Shown: positions 26,259-35,548 of the stretch, one piece after another
How the letters are laid out: each line of letters opens with the position of its first letter
How positions within the stretch are numbered: the first letter of the stretch is position 1
NCBI GenBank assembly: GCA_910577115.1
Contig: CAJTMC010000012.1
Coordinates: 1 to 64,000 of the forward strand
Source: an uncultured Lachnospiraceae bacterium
GTDB taxonomy: Bacteria; Bacillota; Clostridia; Lachnospirales; Lachnospiraceae
DNA: 64,000 nucleotides
Reading direction: 5' to 3'
Notes under the pieces: generated by a model
Told to the model about the DNA's origin: nothing
Database searches by the model: none
What the model saw: only the letters and a program-made list of their open reading frames with translations
Translations under genes and position numbers: made by a program

Positions 26259-27245
26259 TATCTTGCAAAGGAAACGCGTTATGACAAAATGAAATATAAT
26301 CGATGCGGAGCAAGCGGGCTGCTGCTTCCGGCGATATCGCTGGGGTTGTGGCACAATTTTGGTTCGAATGCGAATTTCGATCATATGACGGAGATGTGCG
26401 AAACGGCATTTGACAATGGAATTACGCATTTTGACCTGGCAAATAATTACGGCCCTGCTGCCGGTGCGGCGGAAGAAAATTTTGGACGTATTTTGAAAAA
26501 AAGTCTTGGTGTTTACAGAGATGAGCTGATTGTTTCCACAAAAGCAGGGTATGACATGTGGCCGGGGCCTTACGGGAATTGGGGCAGCAAGAAGTATTTA
26601 GTGGCAAGTCTTGACCAAAGTCTTCGGCGGATGGGACTGGAATATGTGGATATTTTTTATCATCACAGACCGGACCCGAATACGCCGTTAGCGGAAACGG
26701 CAAGGGCGTTGGATGGAATTGTCAGAAGCGGAAAGGCATTGTATATCGGAATTTCGAACTATAATAAGGAACAGACAATCGCGATTGCAGGGCTTTTTCA
26801 GGAAATGGGGACGCCGTTTATTATCAATCAGAGAAAGTATTCGATGTTTGTCCGCGATATTGAGAAAGACGGGCTGAAGGACTATGCGGCTTGGAACGGA
26901 ATTGGCATTATTACATTCAGTCCGTTGGCGCAAGGGCTTTTGTCAGACCGTTACCTGAACGGCATTCCCGAAAACAGCCGTGTCCGGACGGACGGGCGCT
27001 TTCTAAAGGAAACTGCGATAACGCAGGAAACGTTAAGCAAGGTACGCGCGCTGAACGCACTTGCAAAGGAGCGCGGGCAAAGTCTTGCGCAGATGGCGCT
27101 TGCATGGATTTTGCGGGACGGAGATATTACCAGTGTGTTAATCGGCGCATCAAGTGCGTCACAAATCCAGGATAATGTCGGAATGCTTGAAAATACGCAG
27201 TTTTGTCAGGAAGAGCGGGACGCGATTGAGCGGATCTTAGCATAA
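26256..27245 (+). CDS. aldo/keto reductase (YghZ-like)
   Basis: The 329-residue protein belongs to the NADPH-dependent aldo/keto reductases, close to L-glyceraldehyde-3-phosphate reductases. The catalytic aspartate and tyrosine lie in FDLANNYGPA, the lysine in STKAGYDM and the histidine in FYHHRPDP. The C-terminal cofactor motif SVLIGASSASQI is present. GGAGG lies six bases before the ATG at 26256. The leader upstream is a repeated element. A strong terminator follows 11 bp after the stop. Confidence 0.93.
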   Translation: MYLAKETRYDKMKYNRCGASGLLLPAISLGLWHNFGSNANFDHMTEMCETAFDNGITHFDLANNYGPAAGAAEENFGRILKKSLGVYRDELIVSTKAGYDMWPGPYGNWGSKKYLVASLDQSLRRMGLEYVDIFYHHRPDPNTPLAETARALDGIVRSGKALYIGISNYNKEQTIAIAGLFQEMGTPFIINQRKYSMFVRDIEKDGLKDYAAWNGIGIITFSPLAQGLLSDRYLNGIPENSRVRTDGRFLKETAITQETLSKVRALNALAKERGQSLAQMALAWILRDGDITSVLIGASSASQIQDNVGMLENTQFCQEERDAIERILA

Positions 27246-27255
27246 CAGAAGTTGC

Positions 27256-27302
27256 AAAAAGCTTGCGGCGCATTGAGGAAACGCTTGAACCGCAAGCTTT
27301 TT
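27256..27302 (+). terminator. terminator after the aldo/keto reductase
   Basis: AAAAAGCTTGCGG pairs with CCGCAAGCTTTTT across a 21-base loop. The T-rich arm makes it a bidirectional candidate serving also the minus-strand kinase remnant. Confidence 0.85.
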
Positions 27303-27374
27303 AGTATTCATAAATCCGCCAGCTTTGCGCCTTGCTTAAAATGTATTTCTTTTCCTGCGCTGCTTTCCTCTCCC

Positions 27375-27925
27375 TTATCGTGCAGCCACCAAAATTTTCC
27401 GTATCCTTTCAAAACTTTCCTCAAGCGGCAGGCTCCCATCCAATATAATCCTTGGACATGGCAGCAGCTTCTCCCATTCGTCATGTTTTGCCTTACTTCT
27501 CATATCCAAGCCGCCGTTATCATATGAAGCTGCCCACTCGAGAAATTTCTGATGATTTTCATACATATCGCCGTCCGCATCAATCCGGCTTCCGAAATGC
27601 GCCCGCTCTCTTTTTTTCAATCGTTCAATCCGTATCGCGGTATCCGTATTTACACGGATTGCCAGCGTAAAAAACAGAATGAGCACATCCCCCAGTCAAC
27701 CAGTGAACCAGAAATGACAACCGTGTCATATTTTTCAATATCTTTTTTCATTTTTGCAATTCTGTCGGACACCGCTCTTTTTGTCGTATAGGGCGGATTT
27801 GTCGGCTCCCAAAAATAGTCGTCGGTATCCATGAAAAAATACCCTGAATTGTCACAAAGAAACCTCCCAATTGTAGAAGTTCCGGAACCGGACGCACCAT
27901 ATATGTGAATAACCTGTTTCGCCAT
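27375..27925 (-). pseudogene. P-loop kinase/AAA ATPase, frameshifted
   Basis: Two overlapping frames together make one protein of about 183 residues. The first has the P-loop GASGSGTST (residues 10-18) and runs to VVISGSLVDWG. The second continues in another frame from DVLILFFTLAIR to the end. The break is at a run of five G on the minus strand (27689-27693). One extra G would restore the frame. It resembles small nucleotide or shikimate kinase-like AAA proteins. It may be a true pseudogene, a sequencing error or a slippage site. Confidence 0.8.
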
Positions 27926-27979
27926 ATTATTCCTCCGTTTTCTTTAAACACATGCACCGAAACTGCGTTTTTAACACCG

Positions 27980-28210
27980 CTAACGTACTTTCTTAATTTC
28001 ATCCAAAACCTGCATTGGCGTTTCCATCTGCAAAAATCCTGCCTTCCTCCCGATGGGCTGCCCTATGCCGTCTCTTAGGTACCAAACCGCCTGAACTGCA
28101 CGCATTCCGAATTTCTCTGCCGCTTCCTCCGAAAAACAATTGCTGATCAAACCGATTAACGTACCGTTTTCCTTTAAACTGCGTAAAAGCGGAATAATCT
28201 CTTCATGCAA
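27980..28210 (-). pseudogene. HAD-family hydrolase remnant
   Basis: The 76-residue frame joins two separate parts of a HAD hydrolase. EEIIPLLRSLKENG with LIGLISNC is the core motif II region, followed directly by a C-terminal segment containing AVWYLRD. The N-terminal DxD nucleophile and the central lysine/acidic motifs are missing. Upstream DNA still encodes HAD-like residues in another frame but with stops. It is a decayed gene with an internal deletion, next to the frameshifted kinase. Confidence 0.7.
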
Positions 28211-28280
28211 ATGGTTGGAGCTTATCCCTTATGCGTTTACTCGTACCCCCGTAATTTTCATCCAAACAACCAAATACCGT

Positions 28281-28799
28281 TTATTCGGCATATATTTGTT
28301 CGATTACACCATACTTCTTTCGCACACCGTTTGTATTGAGGATACAGTTTACGTTGTAATTAAACGTTTGATTATGCGGCAGCAGATTGACCTCCGCCTT
28401 TGTAATCCGCAAAAACTTCCGCAGCTGTTCAAAATACAACGGATACGCAAAGGCATCCCAAAAGCGGTCTTCCACTGTTATTTCACAATCCCCGCTCCGA
28501 AGCGATAATCCCATATACACCTTAAAGTCAAACACTGCCTGATAAAAGTCTTTTGGAAGCAGATAAAACTCAATATGTGATATTTCTTCTTTTCTGTCTA
28601 TACACGCTTCAATTTTCTTTAAATATCTGCTTCGCGTTCGGATACCGTTTGGGTTCAGTGTTTCCGTACTGCATGACACATGAGAAAACGCAAAGCCATT
28701 TTCCTGCTCCTGCCGCATACAAAACCGATACCAGTCTTCCCAAACAGTATCTGTACAAAGGGGCGTGCAGACTGCAAACAGACTAATCATTTTACGCAT
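28281..28799 (-). CDS. hypothetical protein
   Basis: I do not recognise this 172-residue protein. It has no signal peptide or membrane segment, is rich in aromatic residues and cysteine (for example VCTPLC, DWYRFCMRQE), and ends with a short acidic tail. The ATG at 28799 has GGAGGAG seven bases upstream, better than the frame opening at 28856. It lies between the HAD remnant and a MATE gene on the same strand. Being next to decayed genes, it may be a lineage-specific accessory gene. Confidence 0.65.
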   Translation of the reverse strand: MRKMISLFAVCTPLCTDTVWEDWYRFCMRQEQENGFAFSHVSCSTETLNPNGIRTRSRYLKKIEACIDRKEEISHIEFYLLPKDFYQAVFDFKVYMGLSLRSGDCEITVEDRFWDAFAYPLYFEQLRKFLRITKAEVNLLPHNQTFNYNVNCILNTNGVRKKYGVIEQIYAE

Positions 28800-28878
28800 A
28801 TATTTCTCTCCTCCCCATGTCAACAAATCAATATCACGCTTACAATCCTCGTACAATGTATCATTCTTATTCCCTTAA

Positions 28879-28989
28879 TTATTGTAAATCAACATTAATC
28901 TCGTAATGATCTTGAATCAGCACATAATTTACATGAAACCTTTGAGCAAGTTCCAAAAACTTTGCATTCTCTTCTAAAATATATTCCAT
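28879..28989 (-). CDS. possible 36-residue protein overlapping the MATE 3' end
   Basis: An ATG inside the last codons of the MATE gene opens a 36-codon frame starting MEYILEEN and ending EINVDLQ, with AAGGG seven bases upstream. The sequence is hydrophilic, helix then strand, and looks protein-like. It may be a coupled small protein or the C-terminal scrap of a lost gene. I recognise no family. Confidence 0.3.
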   Translation of the reverse strand: MEYILEENAKFLELAQRFHVNYVLIQDHYEINVDLQ

Positions 28990-30326
28990 CGTGCACCCTT
29001 CGTCCGCCCTCGCGCAACCCCGTAAAAATAATACGGCACCTCAAACAACAGCATCACAGACCAACCAATCGCACACGAAAACGCAATCCCTACAATTCCC
29101 ATAGCAGGCGCCAGCAAATACGTGCACACTGTCCGCACCGAAATCTGAATCACCGTCCCGCAAATCGTTGTACCCATCTTTCCCATCCCCCGGAAAAATC
29201 CCTGAAACCCGTTCGTAAACGCGGGAAACAGATAAAACGCCGCCATAAACAGCAAATACTGACTGCCAAGGCGCACCACCTCGTCCGCCTCTGCTCCCGC
29301 GACAAACAACGACACAATCGGCTCCCGGAAGAAAAACGTCACCGTCCCAATCAAAATCCAATAACACACCTCCAGCCGAAGTCCCGCAAAAAATCCCTTA
29401 TGAATGCGCTCCGGTTTCCCCGCGCCGCGGTTCTGCGCGACATACGTCGAAATTGCCGCCGCAATCCCCTGCTCCGGAATACACGCAAAGTCGTCCACCT
29501 TTGTGACCGTCTGAAACGCCGCAATCGCCGTGACGCCCAAGCCGTTGACCTGCCCCTGAATGAGCACCTTGCCAATTGGCTGCGCCGCCTGCTGCAATGC
29601 CGTCGGTCCTCCGTAGGAAAGAATTTTCCCAAGCATTTTTCGTTCAATCCGCCACTGCTGCCGCGTCGGGCAAAGCGCCTTTGTTTTGCATACAAGATAC
29701 CCCGCCGACAAAACGGCAGAGCACGCTTCCGCAGCCACGGTCGTCACCGCGCTGCACACAATGCCAAATCCGAAACCGCCTAAAAAAATCAAATCCAACA
29801 CCGCATTCAGCACTGCTGAAAACGCCAAAAACTTTAGCGGCGTCTTCGAATCGCCCACACTCTTTAGCCCTGCCGACAGCGCATTGTAGAAAAAGGTAAA
29901 CGGAAGCCCCAAAAATGTGATTTTCAGATAAACAACAGTCATCTCAAAAATTTCCGGCGGCACGTCCATCGCGCGCAGCAAAACCGGCGAAAGCGTGGCG
30001 CAGACTGCCGCAGCCCCGACGCTGACCAACGCCCCAAAGAGCAGCATTGTCGCCAACGACTGCCGCAGCTTTTCCCATTTCCCCGCACCAAAATACTCGC
30101 TCATCAAAACGCCCGCACCGATACAAAGCCCGCTGACCGCCAAAATCATCAAATTCATCACGGGCGCGGCAATCCCCTCCGCCGCAAGCGCCTCCTTGCC
30201 GATAAAACGCCCCGCAATCATCGAATCCACTGCATTGTAGGCAAGCTGCATCCAATTGCCAAGCAAAATCGGAAGCGCATACCGCCACAAATGCCCCTGC
30301 GCCGGACCGACCGTCATGTCCCGCAT
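28974..30326 (-). CDS. MATE family efflux transporter
   Basis: The 450-residue protein has about twelve membrane segments in two halves with typical MATE features, including PILLGNWMQLAYNAVDSMIAG in TM1 (broken by the loop) and GQVNGLGVTAIAAF at the start of the second half. Substrate is unknown. It starts 44 bp after the ABC permease stop on the same strand with an AACGGAGG site, so it may belong to that transcript. The DNA is clearly GC-rich compared with the adjacent remnants. Confidence 0.92.
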   Translation of the reverse strand: MRDMTVGPAQGHLWRYALPILLGNWMQLAYNAVDSMIAGRFIGKEALAAEGIAAPVMNLMILAVSGLCIGAGVLMSEYFGAGKWEKLRQSLATMLLFGALVSVGAAAVCATLSPVLLRAMDVPPEIFEMTVVYLKITFLGLPFTFFYNALSAGLKSVGDSKTPLKFLAFSAVLNAVLDLIFLGGFGFGIVCSAVTTVAAEACSAVLSAGYLVCKTKALCPTRQQWRIERKMLGKILSYGGPTALQQAAQPIGKVLIQGQVNGLGVTAIAAFQTVTKVDDFACIPEQGIAAAISTYVAQNRGAGKPERIHKGFFAGLRLEVCYWILIGTVTFFFREPIVSLFVAGAEADEVVRLGSQYLLFMAAFYLFPAFTNGFQGFFRGMGKMGTTICGTVIQISVRTVCTYLLAPAMGIVGIAFSCAIGWSVMLLFEVPYYFYGVARGRTKGARWNIF

Positions 30327-30358
30327 AAAAAACCTCCGTTCCTGCCAATAAACTATTC

Positions 30359-30375
30359 CATAACATTCTGTTATG
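30359..30375. promoter_or_regulatory. palindrome between ABC permease and MATE genes
   Basis: CATAACA-TTC-TGTTATG is a perfect 7-base-arm inverted repeat that overlaps the permease stop codon. It may be an operator for the MATE gene or a weak stem-loop. Confidence 0.35.
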
Positions 30376-32731
30376 CCTTAATCCGCTCCACAAGCGACCG
30401 GCTTTGCAAAAAACGCACCGCAAACAGCGAAAACGCGCCGTGCACTGCAAATAAAGCAGCGGCAAAAACAAGCAGCGCAGCCGCCGGAAAATGATACGTC
30501 ATACTGCCGAACAGCCCCACCTGATGGAACGCACGCACCGTCGCCGCACCGCACGCCGTACCAAGCGTCAGCGTAATCAAAAGTGTCACGCCCACATACC
30601 AAAGGCACTCACAGGAAATCATACGGGAAAGCTGCCGGTTCGTCATGCCGACCGACTGGAAAATCCCAAACTCCTGTTGGCGCGTTAATAAGTTAGTCAT
30701 CATCGTGTTGATAAAATTCACCAATGCAAACAATGCGATAAACACGTTCATTCCGTACAACATCAGCATCATCTGCCGCAGATTCATCTCGGTGCTCAAA
30801 ACCAAATCCTCCAAAGACGCAACAGACACGCGCGGATCGTCCAAAACCGCATACAATTGCTGCCGCTGCGCATCAGAGGTCTGCACCGTATGGATATTAA
30901 TACACTCCGTAAAATCCGCAACCTCCGGATAAAGCACATGCAATTCCTCCTCAGGAAGTACAAACGCATTGTACGAAGCGCCCTTGACAAAATCCACAAT
31001 TCCCATCACGGTATACGTTTTAGCAATCCCCACATTGCTTTTCACTGTCACGCTGTCCCCCACGGACAAATCCAAATGATACAGTTTTTTCAGCAGATTC
31101 TCACTGTCACGCGTCACCAAAATGCCGTTTTGCGCCGCAAGCGTATCATAATCCGCAGTCCCCTCCAGCAAAAGGTTATTTTCCGAAAGCGCCGCCATCT
31201 GTTCCTTCGTAAACCCGCCAAGGTCATAAAGGGCGTCCGCCCGCGGCGATTCCTCCACCATACAAAGCGTCCCGCTCCATACCGTCAGAAACTCCACATC
31301 GGGCAGCGCAAGCAGCCGCGCCTGCGTCTTGGCATTCAAAAGCCCTGCAAGCTGCGCCTCGTACATCGTTTGGTTGCTCTCCAGTTCCACAATGTAACTC
31401 CCGCCGTCGCCAAACGCGTTGCGTGCAAGCTCCCGCGCGTCCACAGAATCCGCATAGGACGCAATACACGCCGTCAAAATCCCCGTCAGTCCAAGCGAAA
31501 CAAGCGTTATCGCGGTTTTCCTGCGGTTGCGCGTAAAGTTCATGCCCGCAAGGCGGAAAATCGACAACGGACGGTGCAGTCTCCGCGAAACACCCGACAA
31601 TGCCTGATACGCATTGCTGCGCACTGCCTCAATCGCCGAAACCTGTCCTGCAAGCTGCAGCGGCTTTCTCGTTGCGACAGCCACCATTGCGATTGTCAGC
31701 AGCACGATAAACACCATATACGGCAGATTTTTCTCCCATCTCCAGTAAGCGCGCGCCGTCACAAACGTAATCAGCATGGCAGCCGCAATCCCCGACGGAA
31801 TGCTAATCCACATCAGGGCGCGCCGCTCGCGCCGCACCACACGCCTTAGCTGGCGCGGTGTCGTCCCAATCACCTTCAGCCGTCCGTACTCGCGCAGTTT
31901 TCCCATCACGGAAATATAGAAAATATTGTAGATGACAATCGCGCAGACCACGGCAATCAACAGCGCAATCCCGTAAACATACAAGTCGCTGCCAAGATAC
32001 ATCTCGTTTAAATCAAAGTAGTTGGAACTGTAAAAAATCGTTTCCTCCGCAATGCCCATCTCCTCATAAAACGCCGCAATCTCCGCACGCAATTGTTCGG
32101 GCGCCTCCTCACTGCTGCCCGCAAAGCGAAAACGGATTGTAAACGGGTTTTCACCTCCCATTGCCACGGCAAGCGCCTCCGAGATATACGCCTCAAAGTA
32201 ACGGCTGTCGTTCTCTGCCTCCAAAATGCCGGAAACAACAAACGTCCGCTCTCCGTCTCCCAAATCTAAAGAAACTGGTGTTCCCTCCTCCTGCGGCAGA
32301 TTAAAATACTTTAAAAATGCACGTTCGATACATATTTCATTCTCCGCCTCGGGATAGCGCCCCGTAATCGGTGGCGCCTGCATTAAATCCAGCATCTCGC
32401 TGTCGTAAAACTGCACGGACACATTAGCATCCTTATAACGGATACTGTGCGTTTCGCTCTGATACCCCCAACGCTCCAGCTTCCCCGTCGCGTCAAGTCT
32501 TGCAAGGTCATCATAGGAAAGCTCCCCGCAGCCCGACTGATAATGCCCTCGCAGGCTCTCCACCGTACGCACATAAGATGCCGTATAATAAAACGCGACA
32601 AGCGACATCAGACAGACCGCCAAGCCAATCGTAAGCATGGCGACCGCGTTGCGGCGGCGGTCTGCGGCAAGACTGCGCTTTGCCAGCGTCTTTTCAATTT
32701 TTCCCGTATCGTTTACAAAAGGAAGCGTCAT
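30371..32731 (-). CDS. ABC transporter permease (FtsX-like)
   Basis: The 786-residue permease has an N-terminal membrane segment (about 33-53), a large extracytoplasmic domain, three membrane segments near 260-355, a second segment near 405 with another external domain, and three C-terminal segments. That is two FtsX units. Such permeases with MacB-type ATPases export peptides, lipids or lipoproteins, or sense cell-wall antibiotics. Its ATG overlaps the ATPase stop as ATGA, so the two are translationally coupled. Confidence 0.92.
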   Translation of the reverse strand: MTLPFVNDTGKIEKTLAKRSLAADRRRNAVAMLTIGLAVCLMSLVAFYYTASYVRTVESLRGHYQSGCGELSYDDLARLDATGKLERWGYQSETHSIRYKDANVSVQFYDSEMLDLMQAPPITGRYPEAENEICIERAFLKYFNLPQEEGTPVSLDLGDGERTFVVSGILEAENDSRYFEAYISEALAVAMGGENPFTIRFRFAGSSEEAPEQLRAEIAAFYEEMGIAEETIFYSSNYFDLNEMYLGSDLYVYGIALLIAVVCAIVIYNIFYISVMGKLREYGRLKVIGTTPRQLRRVVRRERRALMWISIPSGIAAAMLITFVTARAYWRWEKNLPYMVFIVLLTIAMVAVATRKPLQLAGQVSAIEAVRSNAYQALSGVSRRLHRPLSIFRLAGMNFTRNRRKTAITLVSLGLTGILTACIASYADSVDARELARNAFGDGGSYIVELESNQTMYEAQLAGLLNAKTQARLLALPDVEFLTVWSGTLCMVEESPRADALYDLGGFTKEQMAALSENNLLLEGTADYDTLAAQNGILVTRDSENLLKKLYHLDLSVGDSVTVKSNVGIAKTYTVMGIVDFVKGASYNAFVLPEEELHVLYPEVADFTECINIHTVQTSDAQRQQLYAVLDDPRVSVASLEDLVLSTEMNLRQMMLMLYGMNVFIALFALVNFINTMMTNLLTRQQEFGIFQSVGMTNRQLSRMISCECLWYVGVTLLITLTLGTACGAATVRAFHQVGLFGSMTYHFPAAALLVFAAALFAVHGAFSLFAVRFLQSRSLVERIKA

Positions 32732-33411
32732 CGTTTTGCACCTCCCTTTGTCACGATTTTACCGTCCTCAATCCGCACAATGCGGTCGGCAAGCTGCGCA
32801 ATCTCATCATTGTGCGTAATCATGACAATCGTCTGGTCAAACGCCGCACTCGTGCGCTTGAGCAGTCCCAGCACGTCCGCGCTCGTCTGACTGTCAAGGT
32901 TGCCCGTCGGCTCGTCGGCAAGCACAATCGCAGGCTTTGTCATCAAAGCGCGCGCAATCGCAACACGCTGCTGCTGCCCGCCCGACAGATTATTCGGCAT
33001 ATTTTTCAGCTTGTCCTCCAGCGAAAGCATCTGCACAATCTCGTCCATCAACGCCTTGTCCGCGCTGTTGCCGTCCAGCTCCACGGGCAGGACAATGTTT
33101 TCATAGACATTTAAAATCGGCACCAAATTATAATTCTGAAACACAAACCCGATGTTGCGCCGCCGAAAAATCGTGAGCTCCTCCTCGTTCTTTTTGGCAA
33201 GCTCCTCGCCCCGCACAAGCACACTGCCAGACGTCGGCGTATCCAGTCCGCCCATCATGTGCAGCAGCGTCGATTTGCCGCTCCCCGACGTTCCGACCAC
33301 CGCCACAAACTCCCCCTTATCCACGCGAAGACTCACGCCGTCAAGGGCGCGCGTCACATTCGGCTCTGTACCGTAATACTTCCTTAAATCAACCGTTTCC
33401 AAAACACTCAT
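32728..33411 (-). CDS. ABC transporter ATP-binding protein (MacB/LolD type)
   Basis: The 227-residue ATPase energises the FtsX-like permease. Walker A GTSGSGKST is at residues 40-48, the signature LSGGQQQRVAIARA in the middle, Walker B VLADEPTGNLD and the H-loop MITHND follow. The ATG at 33411 has AAAGGAG eight bases upstream. A short nuclease-domain remnant separates it from the sensor kinase gene upstream. Family knowledge suggests regulation by that two-component system. Confidence 0.95.
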   Translation of the reverse strand: MSVLETVDLRKYYGTEPNVTRALDGVSLRVDKGEFVAVVGTSGSGKSTLLHMMGGLDTPTSGSVLVRGEELAKKNEEELTIFRRRNIGFVFQNYNLVPILNVYENIVLPVELDGNSADKALMDEIVQMLSLEDKLKNMPNNLSGGQQQRVAIARALMTKPAIVLADEPTGNLDSQTSADVLGLLKRTSAAFDQTIVMITHNDEIAQLADRIVRIEDGKIVTKGGAKR

Positions 33412-33528
33412 ATTCCAAGCTCCTTTCAAAGTTGTAAATTTGCCATATGGCTGTTCTTCTCATAAGCAACTATAAAATACAAATGTTACGGAAATGTCCG
33501 AAATTGTCAAAATGACAAATCTTTCCTA

Positions 33529-33762
33529 TTATCCTATCAGACACTCCTTTCCCCGAAATGCAGACCCGTATTTGCGTATTTTTTCCGGTGCGAATCCGCG
33601 CGCCACCAGCTCTGCCTCATATTTCTTCTTCGTTATCTGACGGTGCGCTGCCGCCAAAGTATCCTCAAGTGTCATCTCGTCCTCATCCAAATCCAGTACC
33701 TTGAATTCAAAAATAAACGCCTTCCCGCTTTTGTCAACAAATCCGTTAGTATCAGTATACAC
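33529..33762 (-). pseudogene. C-terminal fragment of an AAA/PD-(D/E)XK nuclease-domain protein
   Basis: The 77 residues match the extreme C-terminus of the common gut-Firmicutes proteins with an AAA-ATPase-like domain and a PD-(D/E)XK nuclease domain. FIFEFKVLD keeps the E-x-K of the nuclease core, and EAELVARGFAPEKIRKYG with the end FRGKECLIG follow. More than 400 N-terminal residues are missing, and a stop lies four codons upstream. This is a truncated remnant marking a past insertion or deletion between the sensor kinase and the ABC transporter. Confidence 0.75.
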
Positions 33763-33803
33763 GATACTGCTATTTTAGGCAAACAAAACGGGCATTAACC
33801 CGG

Positions 33804-34856
33804 TTAGCGAAACGGCAAAAAAACAGAAAACGTCGAACCTTCCCCAACAGCGGACGTCAGCTTAATATACCCGCCCTGCCTTGTCACAATCTCACGCGTA
33901 AGGTAAAGCCCGATGCCGACACCCTGTACGTCATGCACCTCCTGCTCACGATAAAACCGCCCAAAAACCGCCGCCTGACGGCTCTCCGCAATCCCTTTAC
34001 CCGTGTCGCTCACGTCCACCCTGACATACAGCTCCCAGTCTTTCACCGACACGCAAATCCTGCCGCCCGCAGGCGTATACTTCACCGCATTATCCAGCAG
34101 GTTAAAAAGCGCCTCCGCCGTCCACCTCGCGTCATGAAACAGCTTTAATTCCTGCGGACAATCCACCGACACGTCAATCCCCTTTCGCTTTGCCGCATAG
34201 ACAATACCGCCCACCGCCTGCGCCAGTGTATCAAACAACAGCCCCTCCTGCTTTTTAAGCCGCACCATGCCCGTCTCCAGGCGCGACGTCTTCACCAGCG
34301 CCTGTACAAGAAAATCCAGCTTCTGCGCCTGACCTTGCATCCCTTGCAAAAATGCCTGCCGTTCCTTTGGTGAAACCTCTCTTGACAGCAGCGTGTCCGA
34401 CACCATTTTCAGATTGCTCACGGGCGTTTTCACCTGATGCGAAATATCCGACACCAACGCCTGAATCTCCCGCCGTTCGCTGTCCACCTTATGTTTCGCC
34501 TCCAGTAAAATCTCATACAGGCGAAACAGGCGATGACTGATGCGGTCAAAAAGCAGTTCCTTATCAAAATTCTCCTGCAAATCTACACGACCGTTTATCA
34601 TGTTATCAAGCGTTTCACACAATCCGTCCGAAAAAAACGACAATTGTTTCCCAAACGCTGCCGTCAGCACAAACAGCCAAAAAAGAGCGCACGCCATAAG
34701 CGCCGCTCCCGCAGAAAGCACCTCCATACTCCCGGTCATTACAAAAAAAAGAACGGTTACTCCCAACATGGAAAGCAACGCTCCCAGTGCCACAAACAGA
34801 CACAAATTTTTCACGGATATCTGCCTTGGTCTCATTTCATCCTGCCTCCTATCCAT
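33804..34856 (-). CDS. sensor histidine kinase
   Basis: The 350-residue kinase has two membrane segments (about 17-41 and 47-68) with almost no external loop, so it probably senses within the membrane or through a partner transporter. The HisKA domain has H140 in SDISHQVKTP, and the HATPase domain has NLLDNAVKYT and the G boxes DTGKGI and GVGIGLYL. This small layout is typical of kinases paired with FtsX-type ABC transporters. It overlaps the response regulator by 25 bp. Confidence 0.93.
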   Translation of the reverse strand: MDRRQDEMRPRQISVKNLCLFVALGALLSMLGVTVLFFVMTGSMEVLSAGAALMACALFWLFVLTAAFGKQLSFFSDGLCETLDNMINGRVDLQENFDKELLFDRISHRLFRLYEILLEAKHKVDSERREIQALVSDISHQVKTPVSNLKMVSDTLLSREVSPKERQAFLQGMQGQAQKLDFLVQALVKTSRLETGMVRLKKQEGLLFDTLAQAVGGIVYAAKRKGIDVSVDCPQELKLFHDARWTAEALFNLLDNAVKYTPAGGRICVSVKDWELYVRVDVSDTGKGIAESRQAAVFGRFYREQEVHDVQGVGIGLYLTREIVTRQGGYIKLTSAVGEGSTFSVFLPFR

Positions 34857-35521
34857 TGATACCCCATTCCATAAACCGTCTTAATATACCGCTCCCCGCC
34901 CGCCTCAAGCTTGCCGCGCAGACGGCTGACAAACGTCGTTAGCGTATGTTCCTCCACATACTTTTCGTCCACGTCCCACAGCCGCTCCAAAAGCCGCTGC
35001 CTCGTAAGCACCACTCCTGCATTCTCGCAAAACAGGTGCAGCATTTTATATTCCATTGCGGAAAATGTGAGCGGCTGCCCGCATAGCGCGGCGTTCTGCT
35101 GCGAAAAGTCAAGAAACAGCCTCCCGTCGTCATAGACTTCCCGCGCCGGACACTGACGCGCAAGCAAAGAAAACATCGCGCTGATTTTCCGCAGCAATGC
35201 CTCGACGGAAAACGGTTTTGTGATATAGTCCACTGCCCCCGCCTCATACCCCTCAAGCTGGTCGCGCTCCTCGTCATTTGCCGTCAGGAAAATTACCATT
35301 GTGTTTGGATCGTTCGTTTTGATCCGTCTGCATATATCATAACCGCTGCCGTCCGGCAGATTAATGTCGAGCAGTGCCAAATCATACGACGCGCCTGCAA
35401 ACAGCTCTGCGGCAGTTTCCGCGTTAAACGCCGAGGCAGCATCATAGCCGACGACATTTAGATTGTAAGCAAGTGTCTTATTTAAAAGTCTGTCGTCCTC
35501 AACAATTAAAATCCGTTTCAC
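34832..35521 (-). CDS. OmpR-family response regulator
   Basis: The 229-residue regulator has an N-terminal receiver with acidic pocket VEDD, phosphoacceptor D52 in LLDINLPDGSG and TKPFS, and a C-terminal winged-helix DNA-binding domain (about 130-229) with HTLTTFVSRLRGKLE. The start is the GTG at 35521, with AGGGAGG six bases upstream. It is cotranscribed with the sensor kinase and probably controls the ABC transporter downstream. Confidence 0.94.
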   Translation of the reverse strand: MKRILIVEDDRLLNKTLAYNLNVVGYDAASAFNAETAAELFAGASYDLALLDINLPDGSGYDICRRIKTNDPNTMVIFLTANDEERDQLEGYEAGAVDYITKPFSVEALLRKISAMFSLLARQCPAREVYDDGRLFLDFSQQNAALCGQPLTFSAMEYKMLHLFCENAGVVLTRQRLLERLWDVDEKYVEEHTLTTFVSRLRGKLEAGGERYIKTVYGMGYQWIGGRMK

Positions 35522-35548
35522 AGGTGTCCTCCCTACCACAAAACATAT

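Noticed and set aside
28962..29783. 273-residue plus-strand frame
   Set aside because: It is antisense to the MATE gene, is rich in Arg, His and Pro as expected for a shadow of GC-rich coding DNA, and has no domain.
30857..31849. 330-residue plus-strand frame
   Set aside because: It lies fully within the FtsX-like permease on the opposite strand and shows only shadow composition (Arg/His-rich).
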